Assembly: GCF_014642075.1 (NCBI RefSeq)
Contig: NZ_BMIK01000007.1
Coordinates: forward strand, 1 to 64,000
DNA: 64,000 nucleotides
From: Parapedobacter defluvii
GTDB lineage: Bacteria; Bacteroidota; Bacteroidia; Sphingobacteriales; Sphingobacteriaceae
Direction of reading: 5' to 3'
Shown: piece after piece, positions 35,598 to 43,735 of the stretch
Layout: the number at the start of each line of letters is the position of its first letter
Numbering within the stretch: the first letter of the stretch is position 1
Position numbers and translations under genes: made by a program
Notes under the pieces: generated by a model
Told to the model about the DNA's origin: nothing
The model's database searches: none
Seen by the model: the letters and a program-made list of their open reading frames with translations, nothing else

Positions 35598-37970
35598 ATG
35601 ATCAAGAACTATTTCAAAACCGCGTGGCGGAATTTGAAGGAACACAAATTCCATACTTTTGTTAACATCAGTGGTTTGGCCCTTGGCCTTGCTACCGCCA
35701 TCTTACTGCTCCTTTGGGTGCAGCATGAGCGGAGCTACGATCGTTTTCACCCAGACTATTCCCGCATTTACCGATTTACCGCACAATTGGATGTCAATAC
35801 CGTCTGGGAAGGCGTACCCGGACCACTAGCCGTATATGCCCAATCGCTGCCCGAGGTTGAGGCTATTGTACGTGTCAATGAATGGAATGGTCAGGTATTA
35901 GCTACGAAAGACCGAAGCACCGTGCTAGACGGTTTTACGACAACCTACGTAGATAGCACGTTCTTTACGCTATTTAACTTCGAGCTACTTGACGGAAAAC
36001 CAACTGAGCTATTTCCCAATCCACATAGCATCGCCCTGACCGAATCTACGGCAAAGAAATTCTTTGGCAATGATAACCCCATCGGCAAAGTAATCCTGTT
36101 CCGGGGTGATAACCTAACCGTTACCGGTTTGCTCCGCGATTGTCCCGACAATTCGTCTATCATGTTTGATGCCCTGCTGCCCATGAGCTTATATGCACAG
36201 CGATTTACCGCAAACGGCGGCAACGGCGAATGGAAGACCATCGACGTAGATATGGGCAACTACTCTTTTACTACTTTTGTCAAGTTACGTGACACTACGA
36301 ATCCGGAGGCAGTCGGGAAAAAATTCACTCAATTGTACACCGATGCCCGCAACGGGGAAAGCACCGTACAATTCAAGCTGCAACCACTGGCGGACCAGCA
36401 TCTGGTCAGCATAGACGGAAACAATGCCGCCGCAAGGATGGTACAGATTTTTTTGCTCATTGCCATCATGGTGCTGGCTATTGCAGCGGTCAACTACATC
36501 AACCTGACCACTGCCCGTGCACTGGTGCGGGCCCGTGAGGTTGGTATCCGCAAAGTCGTCGGAGCCAATAAGCTCCAACTGTTTTTGCAATTTATCGTGG
36601 AAACAGCGCTGCTGTTTTGCTTCGCCTTGCTGCTTGCCATTGGATTGATTTTCTTATTCCTGCCCTTATATAGTAACATTGCCGGCAAGCAGCTTCATTT
36701 TTCGCCATCCAACGTAGGGATTTGGAAGGTCATCGGTTATTCGGCATTGGGCACGTTACTGGCGGCGTCCATTTATCCTGCACTCCTGCTTTCCGGTTTC
36801 CAGCCGCTCCAGGTGATGAAAGGCAAAATGGCTTCCGGCAGGGGCGCCTCGCTATTACGCAAGGTTCTCGTCGTTTTCCAATTCTCCATCTCCATGGTAT
36901 TGATCGTTGCCACACTGGCCGTTAGCCGCCAGATGACCTACATGCGGACGCTCGATCTCGGCTACGATAAAAATTATGTATTCAGTGTATCACTTCCTGA
37001 TGATGCGGTGGAGCACATCGATGCCGTAAAAAATGAGTTAAGGAATCATCCCGGCATTGTTGATGTAGCCCTTTCGGACATGTATGACATTACCCATATG
37101 GGGAGTGCGACCGGCGACCTGGAGTGGCCGGGTAAACCTGCCAATAGCAGCCTTATTATTACCCAATCATCGATTGACAAGGATTTCATCCCGACCATGG
37201 GCATCCAATTGTTGGAAGGCCAGAATTTAACTGGCACCCCTGCCGACAGCAATTTATATGTTGTTAATGAGGCTGCCGTGAGGGAGATGGGCCTCACCCC
37301 ACCCTATGTGGGGACACCGATCAGTTTCCACAATCGGCCGGGAACGATCGCTGGCGTCGTTAAGGATTTCAATTTCAAGTCTCTTAAAGAGAAAATTGGT
37401 CCCTTGCTCTTTTTCCACTGGTGGGATGGCAGCATGTTGTACGTGCGTACCACCGCCACGGAAGCCGCGGAGGCCATTAAGGCCGTTGAACAGCAGTACA
37501 AAAAATACGCAGGCGATAACCCCGCTCCTTTCAAGTACAACTTCGTCGACCAACAGTTTGAGGCCAAGTACCGGGCAGATCAACGCGCCGGCCTGTTATT
37601 CAATATATTCGCCGGCATTGCCATTTTCATTTCCTGCCTCGGCCTCTTGGGGCTGTCTATGTATACCGTTCGCCAACGGGTAAAGGAAATCGGCATCCGC
37701 AAGGTATTGGGGGCAAGTGTGGGAAGCATTGTACAGCTTCTATCCGCCGGGTCCATTCTTTTGGTGGTCCTGGCCGTTGTCGTTGCTTCACCCATTGCAT
37801 GGTGGGCCATGAACAACTGGTTGAACGATTTTGCATTCCGGATCAACATAGAATGGTGGATGTTTGCCGTAGCCGGACTGGCAGCGGTAATGATCGCATT
37901 GCTTACGGTGGGTTGGCAAGCTATGCGGGCCGCAATTGCCAATCCCGTCGATTCACTGAGGGATGAATGA
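35598..37970 (+). CDS. FtsX/MacB-type ABC transporter permease, full length
   Basis: A 790-residue inner-membrane protein with two MacB-type periplasmic domains and two FtsX domains. The first helix is at about residues 21-42 (ISGLALGLATAILLLLWVQ). FtsX core segments are ALVRAREVGIRKVVGANKLQL (about 305-325) and VKEIGIRKVLGASVGSIVQLL (about 695-715), and it ends NPVDSLRDE. Both halves carry the IRKV-GA coupling motif. It should couple to the ATPase encoded 185 bp upstream. Its closest intact counterpart in the window is at 56451, and truncated relatives lie at 38010 and 39511. The substrate is unknown; resistance or envelope-stress roles are usual for the family. Confidence 0.94.
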   Translation: MIKNYFKTAWRNLKEHKFHTFVNISGLALGLATAILLLLWVQHERSYDRFHPDYSRIYRFTAQLDVNTVWEGVPGPLAVYAQSLPEVEAIVRVNEWNGQVLATKDRSTVLDGFTTTYVDSTFFTLFNFELLDGKPTELFPNPHSIALTESTAKKFFGNDNPIGKVILFRGDNLTVTGLLRDCPDNSSIMFDALLPMSLYAQRFTANGGNGEWKTIDVDMGNYSFTTFVKLRDTTNPEAVGKKFTQLYTDARNGESTVQFKLQPLADQHLVSIDGNNAAARMVQIFLLIAIMVLAIAAVNYINLTTARALVRAREVGIRKVVGANKLQLFLQFIVETALLFCFALLLAIGLIFLFLPLYSNIAGKQLHFSPSNVGIWKVIGYSALGTLLAASIYPALLLSGFQPLQVMKGKMASGRGASLLRKVLVVFQFSISMVLIVATLAVSRQMTYMRTLDLGYDKNYVFSVSLPDDAVEHIDAVKNELRNHPGIVDVALSDMYDITHMGSATGDLEWPGKPANSSLIITQSSIDKDFIPTMGIQLLEGQNLTGTPADSNLYVVNEAAVREMGLTPPYVGTPISFHNRPGTIAGVVKDFNFKSLKEKIGPLLFFHWWDGSMLYVRTTATEAAEAIKAVEQQYKKYAGDNPAPFKYNFVDQQFEAKYRADQRAGLLFNIFAGIAIFISCLGLLGLSMYTVRQRVKEIGIRKVLGASVGSIVQLLSAGSILLVVLAVVVASPIAWWAMNNWLNDFAFRINIEWWMFAVAGLAAVMIALLTVGWQAMRAAIANPVDSLRDE

Positions 37971-37979
37971 TTTAATGGA
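37960..37979 (+). repeat. 20-bp direct repeat of a permease 3' end (copy 2)
   Basis: Identical to 35520-35539. It covers the stop codon of the intact permease and nine bases beyond. Confidence 0.6.
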
Positions 37980-38009
37980 ACAAGGAATAAGGACTGGACT
38001 AACTAAAAA

Positions 38010-38498
38010 ATGATTCCTAATTACTTCAAAACTGCATTGCGGCAGCTTTGGCGCAATAAGTTCATCTCGGCGCTGACACGAGGCATATGCACGGAAATTC
38101 GCGGAAGAACAGCGTATCGCAACATTGACAGCCCTGTTTGCTGCGATTGCCATTTCAATCGCGTGTTTGGGTTTATTCGGCCTTCTGCGTTCACTGCCCA
38201 ACAGAAAACCAAAGAAATCGGCATCCGCAAGGTACTTGGTGCTTCCGTAGCGGGCATCGTAACCCTGCTTTCAAAAGACTTTGTACAATTGGTATGTTTG
38301 GCCATTTTCATCGCCTCCCCCGTTGCCTGGTGGGCGATGAATAGGTGGCTGGAAGATTTTGTGTATCGGATCGATATCCAATGGTGGATGTTTGCATTGG
38401 CAGGCGTGGTAGCCGTGGTCATTGCGTTGCTCACGGTAAGTTGGCAAGCCATTCGGGCAGCGGTGGCGAATCCGGTGGATAGTTTGCGGGATGAGTAG
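38010..38498 (+). pseudogene. Decayed FtsX-type permease, large internal deletion plus frameshifts
   Basis: The first 22 codons (MIPNYFKTALRQLWRNKFISAL) match a permease N-terminus. The sequence then jumps to the last periplasmic stretch in another frame (AYARKFAEEQRIATLTALFAAIAISIACLGLFGL), and one missing T near 38183 restores the first frame for SAFTAQQKTKEIGIRKVLGAS and the C-terminus (NPVDSLRDE). About 600 residues are absent compared with the intact 790-residue permease 40 bp upstream. The start-to-stop frame encodes 162 residues, but its middle is out of frame, so it is a relic rather than a working permease. Confidence 0.85.
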
Positions 38499-38604
38499 TT
38501 AACTGCTTTCTGCAGTCGGCTATCGGTCATCAGCTGGTTTGGCCTGCGGCCCGTGGGATTCGGGGTAAGAGTAATGGAGTAGCGATATAATTCAGGCCAT
38601 AAAA

Positions 38605-39063
38605 TTATGCGCCAAGATTTTCTAGATCATCTAAATCCTTTGGCCTTCCACTTTGCTTTTTGGCTTCAAGGAGATTATCTTTATGTATCGTACAAATACG
38701 CAAATCATCGTCTTCAAAATAGACAGCATCCCGATAGCATGTATCGAAATCCAGCCCTTTTACGCGAATCATGATGTCTATGGCGACAGGCGGGACCCCG
38801 AATGTAAACACATCCCATATCGGATGCGACAGAAAATTATCAGCAGTCATATCGAAAACTGGCATACCGAACTGTTCGAATGCTTTGCGTAGTCGCTGAT
38901 AATTCTCTTCGGTACGCTCCACCCAAATATCCATATCGCCTGTCGTGCGCGAATAGCCATGCAATATTACCGCGAAACCTCCCACCAAAAGATACCGTAC
39001 CTCTTGCTGATTTAATGCAGATAAAAAGTCCCTAAAATCTTCATTAAAGATGTTGCCTCTCAA
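38605..39063 (-). CDS. Nucleotidyltransferase-fold protein (DUF6036/MNT-like)
   Basis: A 152-residue protein of the minimal nucleotidyltransferase type: LLVGGFAVILHGYSRTTGDMDIWVE (about 24-49) has the GG-strand and the DxD metal motif (D-M-D), and the C-terminus has DDLRICTIHKDNLLEAKKQSGRPKDLDDLENL, seen in AbiEii/MNT-like proteins. I place the start at a TTG at 39063. A strong GGAGG lies 7-8 bases upstream, and this TTG is one base after the stop of the small upstream gene. The extra residues of a longer frame would lie inside that gene. The pair resembles a toxin-antitoxin-like or regulatory module; no activity is shown. Confidence 0.82.
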   Translation of the reverse strand: MRGNIFNEDFRDFLSALNQQEVRYLLVGGFAVILHGYSRTTGDMDIWVERTEENYQRLRKAFEQFGMPVFDMTADNFLSHPIWDVFTFGVPPVAIDIMIRVKGLDFDTCYRDAVYFEDDDLRICTIHKDNLLEAKKQSGRPKDLDDLENLGA

Positions 39064-39080
39064 GTTAGTTCCTCCCTCTA
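39061..39080 (-). promoter_or_regulatory. Ribosome binding site and TTG start of the nucleotidyltransferase gene
   Basis: On the minus strand the end of the small gene reads AGAGGGAGGAACTAACTTG. It contains GGAGG, the TAA stop, one base, then TTG. This strong Shine-Dalgarno sequence, rare in this window, decides the otherwise unusual start and implies coupled translation. Confidence 0.75.
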
Positions 39081-39268
39081 GCACTAAATCTGGTTCGGTC
39101 AAGGTGGGGGGGTGAATCGATCGGATAGTTATAAGCCACACTATTTAAGTAGGTTGCTATAGCCAATCGCTCCGTCCAGTGTTTATTTTTGTAGTAGATC
39201 GCATGATTGGCTGCCTCATGTGCAGTTTGTGCCTTAAATGCGTTCCTATCTAAACGGAATTTCGTCAT
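39065..39268 (-). CDS. Small conserved protein paired with the nucleotidyltransferase gene
   Basis: A 67-residue protein starting MTKFRLDRNAFKAQTAHEAA and ending DRTRFSARGRN, with a helix-rich middle (HWTERLAIATYLNSVAYNYP). The two ends repeat a LDRxxF-type motif. Small proteins of this form occur next to DUF6036-type nucleotidyltransferases in Bacteroidota, so the pair is probably functional. The ATG at 39268 is preferred over an upstream frame start that adds 26 residues with no coding character. The role is unknown; an antitoxin or a partner subunit is possible. Confidence 0.7.
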   Translation of the reverse strand: MTKFRLDRNAFKAQTAHEAANHAIYYKNKHWTERLAIATYLNSVAYNYPIDSPPHLDRTRFSARGRN

Positions 39269-39370
39269 CGTCGCTGTGTATTTATAGATTCGGATACTAA
39301 TTAAGCAAAAGTAATAAAATTTCTGCGGTGCTTCGCAAGTTGCCAAGTCTGTATTGAGCTTGTTGGAAAG

Positions 39371-39407
39371 CGTACGCTATTGAACATCCAGTGTTCGATA
39401 TCGAACA
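39371..39407. promoter_or_regulatory. Paired palindromes (TGTyCG-N4-CGrACA), set 2
   Basis: TGTTCG-ATAT-CGAACA at 39392-39407 is perfect (extended to an 18-bp palindrome, 39391-39408). A degenerate copy CGTACG-CTAT-TGAACA lies exactly 21 bp upstream (39371-39386, 9 of 12 defined bases match). The pair is about 105 bases before the shortened permease at 39511. Confidence 0.65.
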
Positions 39408-39510
39408 CCTAAGTACGGAAACACCAAAATAATTACCTAATTATCAATAACTTAATAATTTGTCGTAATAACTGTAATGACGATTATATGAACGGGCTAA
39501 TTGAAAAGAC

Positions 39511-39771
39511 ATGATCAGCAATTACCTCAAAACCACCCTCCGCCACCTGTGGCGAAACCGACTTCTCACAGCGTTAAACGTATGGGCCTCGCCCATTGCC
39601 TGGTGGGCAATGAATAAATGGCTAGAAGATTTTGCGTACCGGATCGATATTGAATGGTGGATGTTTGTATTGGCAGGCGCGGTAGCCGTGGTCATCGCCC
39701 TGCTTACGGTAAGCGGACAGGCCATCCGGGCGGCAGTGGCCAATCCGGTGGATAGTCTGAGAGATGAGTGA
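39511..39771 (+). pseudogene. Permease relic: N-terminus fused in frame to C-terminus
   Basis: An 86-codon open frame joins a permease start (MISNYLKTTLRHLWRNRLLTALN) to the last transmembrane region (WASPIAWWAMNKWLEDFAYRIDIEWWMFVLAGAVAVVIALLTVSGQ ... NPVDSLRDE in separate parts). About 700 residues are missing, yet the join keeps the frame and a candidate operator pair remains upstream. It resembles the relic at 38010 more closely than the intact permease. It could be translated into a small one- or two-helix membrane protein, but I treat it as a deletion product. Confidence 0.8.
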
Positions 39772-39879
39772 TGGGTAGTCTGTGGCCGGTGATAAAAGCT
39801 AACGCAAAGATAAAGGAACAAGGATAAAGCTGCTAAGGCTGCATAGATGAATATCACGAATTTAGGGGATGAGCTATTT

Positions 39880-39925
39880 GTAACCAAAAGGTTAGTATCC
39901 TTTTGGTTACTAACCTTTTGGTTAC
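39880..39925. promoter_or_regulatory. 18-bp inverted repeat with three AACC-N4-GGTT-like units upstream of the AAA ATPase
   Basis: GTAACCAAAAGGTTAGTA (39880-39897) and its exact reverse complement (39908-39925) flank a 10-base spacer. The block contains three spaced units of the form AACC-(A/T)4-GGTT, the central one imperfect. It ends 42 bases before the ATPase ATG, where an operator would be expected. A transcript hairpin is an alternative reading. Confidence 0.65.
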
Positions 39926-39967
39926 ATAAAAAGCACCTTTACCAAACAAAAACACTATATTTGCGAG

Positions 39968-41095
39968 ATGAAATCGCCATTTTTGTTTGGAAGAAGTGTT
40001 AGCACTGAAGGATTTACCAATCGCAAGAAAGAGATAAAGCGACTGAAAAGTAATTTTCAGCATTGTATAAATACTTTATTGATCTCTCCGAGGCGATGGG
40101 GAAAATCATCGTTGGTCAAACGCGTTGCTCATGAGGTAACAACCAAAAAACTCCGCATTGTACAATTAGATCTATTGGGTTTGCAGGATGAAATGGAATT
40201 CTACAAAGCATTGGCCACTGCCACCATCAAAGGTACCAGCAGCAAATTCGAAGAATGGGTAACAGCTGGCAAGGAATTCTTCAAGCAGTTGACGCCTAAA
40301 ATCAGCTTAGGCCCCGATCCAATGCATGATTTCGAAATCAGTTTTGATTGGCAGGAACTGGAAAAGAATTATCAGGAGATTCTAAATCTACCTGAACGGA
40401 TTGCCAAAAAAAAGGGCATACAGATCGTGGTTTGCATTGATGAATTCCAAAACTTAGCCAATTTCAAGCAACCGCTGCTCTTTCAGAAGCGTCTACGGAG
40501 CGAATGGCAACATCACCAGCAGACATGCTATTGTTTATATGGCAGCCAGCAGCACATGATGATGTCTTTGTTTGAACGGCAATCCATGCCGTTTTACAAA
40601 TTCGGCGATGTCATGTACCTTAGCAAAATCAGCCGGAAGGATTGGATTTCATTTATCATCAAGGCTTTTGATTCCACCCGTAAACACATAGACGATGTAT
40701 TGGCAGATCACATTGCTTCGCTGGTACAGGATCATTCGTATTATGTGCAGCAACTCTCACACATGGTCTGGATCAGTACAGAAAAAAATGTAACCCGATC
40801 CATTGTGGAGGAGTCGTTGGAGAACCTGTTGGAACAAAACGCCATCCTATACACACGGGATACCGAAAACCTTTCCAGCAGTCAGCTGGCCTATCTCAAG
40901 GCATTGGCAGACGGCATTTCGGCAGGCCTCAGCAGCAAAGCGGTCATCGACAAATACCGTTTAGGTTCATCGGCAACGGTCGCCAAAGCCAAAAAAGCAC
41001 TCCTCAACAAAGAACTTATCGAAATACGTAACAGCCAATCCTTCTTTCTTGACCCAGTGTATGAACTATGGTTTAGGCGATTTATAAGGAGCTAA
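39968..41095 (+). CDS. AAA-family ATPase (archaeal ATPase/AAA_14-like)
   Basis: A 375-residue cytoplasmic protein with an atypical Walker A SPRRWGKSSLV (about residues 40-50), Walker B VVCIDEFQNL (about 155-164) and a sensor-like YGSQQHMM. The C-terminal 90 residues carry a winged-helix-like region (SSSQLAYLKALADGISAGLSSKAVIDKYRLGSSATVAKAKKAL), as in related ATPases with DNA-binding ends. The opening FLFGRSVSTEGFTNRKKEIKRL is typical of this group. Such genes are common singletons in Bacteroidota and their role is not established. A large inverted repeat just upstream suggests tight regulation, perhaps by the protein itself. Confidence 0.85.
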   Translation: MKSPFLFGRSVSTEGFTNRKKEIKRLKSNFQHCINTLLISPRRWGKSSLVKRVAHEVTTKKLRIVQLDLLGLQDEMEFYKALATATIKGTSSKFEEWVTAGKEFFKQLTPKISLGPDPMHDFEISFDWQELEKNYQEILNLPERIAKKKGIQIVVCIDEFQNLANFKQPLLFQKRLRSEWQHHQQTCYCLYGSQQHMMMSLFERQSMPFYKFGDVMYLSKISRKDWISFIIKAFDSTRKHIDDVLADHIASLVQDHSYYVQQLSHMVWISTEKNVTRSIVEESLENLLEQNAILYTRDTENLSSSQLAYLKALADGISAGLSSKAVIDKYRLGSSATVAKAKKALLNKELIEIRNSQSFFLDPVYELWFRRFIRS

Positions 41096-41487
41096 CAACT
41101 GTCCGAAATCGAACAGTGGATGTCCGAATCCGAACACCTGAGAGTGGGTCTTCTTTTCATTCCGTATCCATAATGCCTTTTTTGGTATTGGCCGTTTAGT
41201 TGTGGCATAGTAGTGGGTGGTGGGTGACCGGTGGTGGATGGTCACCGAACACCGTTCACTGAGCACCGAACACTGAAATGCAATGATCACATACCAAACA
41301 AATAAAAACAGCTTATGTTTTGGGGTGGACGGGCTGTTTAACGCTACTATTAACGTCTTATCGACTTCCACTGCACGTTATCGAAATCAAAAATTTGCTT
41401 ATCGATATCCCATTAGCTTTGCTGAAAACAGGGTATAAAACTTAGCATAAATCACGCTGAGCAATCCAACTCAAAAAATTTATTCGA
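41096..41487. other. 392-bp intergenic region with operator-like repeats
   Basis: It starts with a third pair of palindromes (separate entry). It then contains CACCGAACAC twice, 21 bp apart (41243 and 41264), in a low-complexity GT/CA-rich stretch, and a TTGGC-N7-TTGT string (41188-41203) loosely resembling a sigma-54 promoter. No convincing gene is present. Confidence 0.6.
41100..41136. promoter_or_regulatory. Paired 16-bp palindromes (TGTyCG-N4-CGrACA), set 3
   Basis: TGTCCG-AAAT-CGAACA (41100-41115) and TGTCCG-AATC-CGAACA (41121-41136), 21 bp apart, start 5 bases after the AAA ATPase stop. Nothing resembling a permease lies directly downstream now. The next genes are the small protein at 41488 and the exported protein at 41687. 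Confidence 0.7.
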
Positions 41488-41685
41488 ATGACAAATACCA
41501 AACTCGATTCGCCCAGCGCATACATGAAAATGTTCGGGCTCCTTGCAAAGTCAAATGCGTCCTTCCACAAAAAGCAAAACAATCCAGCCGACTACAAGCA
41601 GCTCAATGAGTTAATCAAGCAGGCGGAACCTATACATCTCAATTGCTTCGAAGCCCATTTGTTTTCATTACTAGCCTTAGACTAA
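41488..41685 (+). CDS. Small hypothetical protein
   Basis: A 65-residue frame (MTNTKLDSPSAYMKMFGLLA ... CFEAHLFSLLALD) with no family I recognise, no signal and no clear Shine-Dalgarno. It is kept because its stop is one base from the ATG of the next gene, as expected for a coupled pair, and because its composition is protein-like. It could be spurious. Confidence 0.4.
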   Translation: MTNTKLDSPSAYMKMFGLLAKSNASFHKKQNNPADYKQLNELIKQAEPIHLNCFEAHLFSLLALD

Positions 41686-41686
41686 G

Positions 41687-43108
41687 ATGAGACAGACCGT
41701 ATTAAAACTAGGTGTTGTAATGTTGATTTATTTTCCTGTCTGCAATGCGCAGCCCAGCCTATCCGACAGCTTACCAAATTATCCCTTGCAGATTGATTTG
41801 CCGCTGTTGGATCTGCCGTTCCAGCGGGATGCGTCCCGTACAGGGGAACTGTTCGACAGCTATTCTATGCAGCAAGCATTGGCCGTAACGCAAAACCTGC
41901 ACCGCGTCAACTACCATTTCAACAACAAACTGTGGCACCGTATCCTCCGGCCGGATACGAAGCGTAAGCAGATTTACAACCGTATTGCCGCCAACGTGAC
42001 TTCGGGGTTGGTCGACTACGTATTCACCTATTACGGTGTGGTATTATCACCGCAGTGGATGCACGAGGAATTCCACCGCGCCGGGCTGACCATACGCGGT
42101 ATCCGGTCTTACGACGAAACCTATAACCGCTTCAATGGTGGATTTGCCAACGGGTCGGTGAGCCGCGTGAAAGACGAGGACCTGGTACGGCTGAAAAAGG
42201 AAGCGCCGCAGGAGCTGGTGCGCAGCTTTGCAGCAGGCATTGAAAGTGAATTCCTGTTGCTTCGCGGGTTGCAGAAAGATAATTTCTACAGCGGTTCAAG
42301 GCATGCCAACATTGCGCTGAACATCCTGCTCACCAGGCATGCCATCGACTACGTAAATCAATTTAAGCAGGAAGGTTACAACGCCAGCATTGACAGCATG
42401 AACGCGCATGGGTTGACTGTGGCCGACCGCGATTTCGTGGGCTGGGATTTTACGCCGTGGGTGTACGACCTGCATCGGCCGGACGAGCCTTATGAGGCAC
42501 GCGGCACACACCCCAGCGGTGTGGGCATTGACCGGGCGATCAAAACGAGCAAGCTGACTAACGAAGAATACCGGTATTTGGAAAAGATGGGCAGGATGCA
42601 GTACCTCAATTTCCTGTCTCCGTTTATGATTGGCATCAACCGCATCCGGCTGAATGAACAGACGGCCTTCAATTTTGCCGTTCGCCACTACCCCAACTCG
42701 TTCGGCTACGACCTCTCTGCCGACTTCTTTATCGATCATCGTGAAAAGCAGTACCTCATCAGCCTGCACGGCTACCGCAATAAACATCGGCTGCTGCCGG
42801 GTATTGAAGTGGAACGTAGTCCCTACGCATTCCATAATATCGGAAAGAAACGCCTGCTACTGCAACCCTCGGCCCTACTGTGGCTGCAGCCCCGCGATTT
42901 CTACGACCGCAAGGCGACGCCGGGTGGACTGCTCCGTCTGCAGGGTAGCTACCTGCTGGGTAAGACGTGGCGCGTTGTGGCCATCGCGGAGGGAAAGACG
43001 AAAGGTTGGGTGGCCGGGAACCCTTACCTGGATGCCAAGTTCGGTTTCCGGCTGGGCATATCGGCTTCCTTTGACAGCGACGGTAAACGTGCTACGGTCC
43101 TGCTGTGA
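41687..43108 (+). CDS. Exported protein of unknown function with an HEEFH motif
   Basis: A 473-residue protein with a Sec signal (LGVVMLIYFPVCNAQ). I do not recognise the family. Around residues 125-129 is WMHEEFHRAGL, a match to the zinc-metalloprotease HExxH pattern, within a hydrophobic helix-like stretch preceded by LVDYVFTYYGVVLSPQ. The C-terminal 150 residues alternate polar and hydrophobic residues (FAVRHYPNSFGYDLSADFFIDHREKQYLISLHGYRNKH) like outer-membrane beta strands, and the protein ends shortly after GKRATVLL. It may therefore be an outer-membrane protein with a periplasmic or membrane-embedded enzymatic part. Neither idea is proven. Confidence 0.7.
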   Translation: MRQTVLKLGVVMLIYFPVCNAQPSLSDSLPNYPLQIDLPLLDLPFQRDASRTGELFDSYSMQQALAVTQNLHRVNYHFNNKLWHRILRPDTKRKQIYNRIAANVTSGLVDYVFTYYGVVLSPQWMHEEFHRAGLTIRGIRSYDETYNRFNGGFANGSVSRVKDEDLVRLKKEAPQELVRSFAAGIESEFLLLRGLQKDNFYSGSRHANIALNILLTRHAIDYVNQFKQEGYNASIDSMNAHGLTVADRDFVGWDFTPWVYDLHRPDEPYEARGTHPSGVGIDRAIKTSKLTNEEYRYLEKMGRMQYLNFLSPFMIGINRIRLNEQTAFNFAVRHYPNSFGYDLSADFFIDHREKQYLISLHGYRNKHRLLPGIEVERSPYAFHNIGKKRLLLQPSALLWLQPRDFYDRKATPGGLLRLQGSYLLGKTWRVVAIAEGKTKGWVAGNPYLDAKFGFRLGISASFDSDGKRATVLL

Positions 43109-43233
43109 TGACCGCCGGTGTGAAATATGGCCTGCTACGGATCGTCTTCACCCTTTGGTTGGGAGGGTTAGGTGCTCATTCGAATTGAATATCGCTGCTT
43201 CCCATGACATCGGGATAGGCAATTGAAGCACAA

Positions 43234-43710
43234 TCACAGGCTTGCTTTGAATAGAATCATATCCTTCAGCTGCAACCCGTTTTCAAAGATAGGTTCCGGA
43301 TAGTTTTCGATGAAAAAATTCTTCCGGATACCCGATTTTACAAACCCATTCCGGAGATAGAATGAGTGCTGCCGGTATCCGGCATCAGCCGTGCCTACCA
43401 CTACCTCTTTATAACCTGCTTCCCTTGCCAATTGTTTAATTTCGGACAGCAACCAGCTACCGATCCCTTGGCCCTGGTACCTTTCATTTACAGCAATGTT
43501 CTTGATTTCAACTATGTCATCCTCCTGCCGAAACAGGGCACAAATCGCAATGGGATCAGAGATTCTATCCGCATATGCCACATACACGTCCGAGTGGTGG
43601 ATGTATTTTTCGATGGCTGCGGTCGTTTCGTCTGCCAGCAGCAACAAGGTCATCGGCAACGGCTCGGTTGCACTTAATTTTCGGAGCCGGAACGGTAAGG
43701 ACTTATCCAT
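43234..43710 (-). CDS. GNAT-family N-acetyltransferase
   Basis: A 158-residue enzyme with the GNAT core: VEIKNIAVNERYQGQGIGSWLLSEIKQLA contains motif A with the acetyl-CoA pyrophosphate loop Q-G-Q-G-I-G (about 76-81), followed by VVVGTADAGYRQHSFYLRNGFVKSG (motif B). The size is normal for a small-molecule or protein acetyltransferase. The acceptor is unknown. It is a single gene on the minus strand, separated from its neighbours by 125 and 25 bases, and not clearly part of an operon. Confidence 0.92.
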   Translation of the reverse strand: MDKSLPFRLRKLSATEPLPMTLLLLADETTAAIEKYIHHSDVYVAYADRISDPIAICALFRQEDDIVEIKNIAVNERYQGQGIGSWLLSEIKQLAREAGYKEVVVGTADAGYRQHSFYLRNGFVKSGIRKNFFIENYPEPIFENGLQLKDMILFKASL

Positions 43711-43735
43711 CCGTCAAAGCTATGAAACTTAGTCG

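Noticed and set aside
41188-41203. Sigma-54-like promoter TTGGC-N7-TTGT after the set 3 palindromes
   Set aside because: The -12 element lacks the GC, no gene starts at a suitable distance, and equivalent matches are absent after the other palindrome pairs.
41066-41371. A 101-codon minus-strand frame covering the set 3 palindromes
   Set aside because: Low-complexity, histidine/threonine-rich product with no coding character; it spans repeat-rich intergenic DNA.
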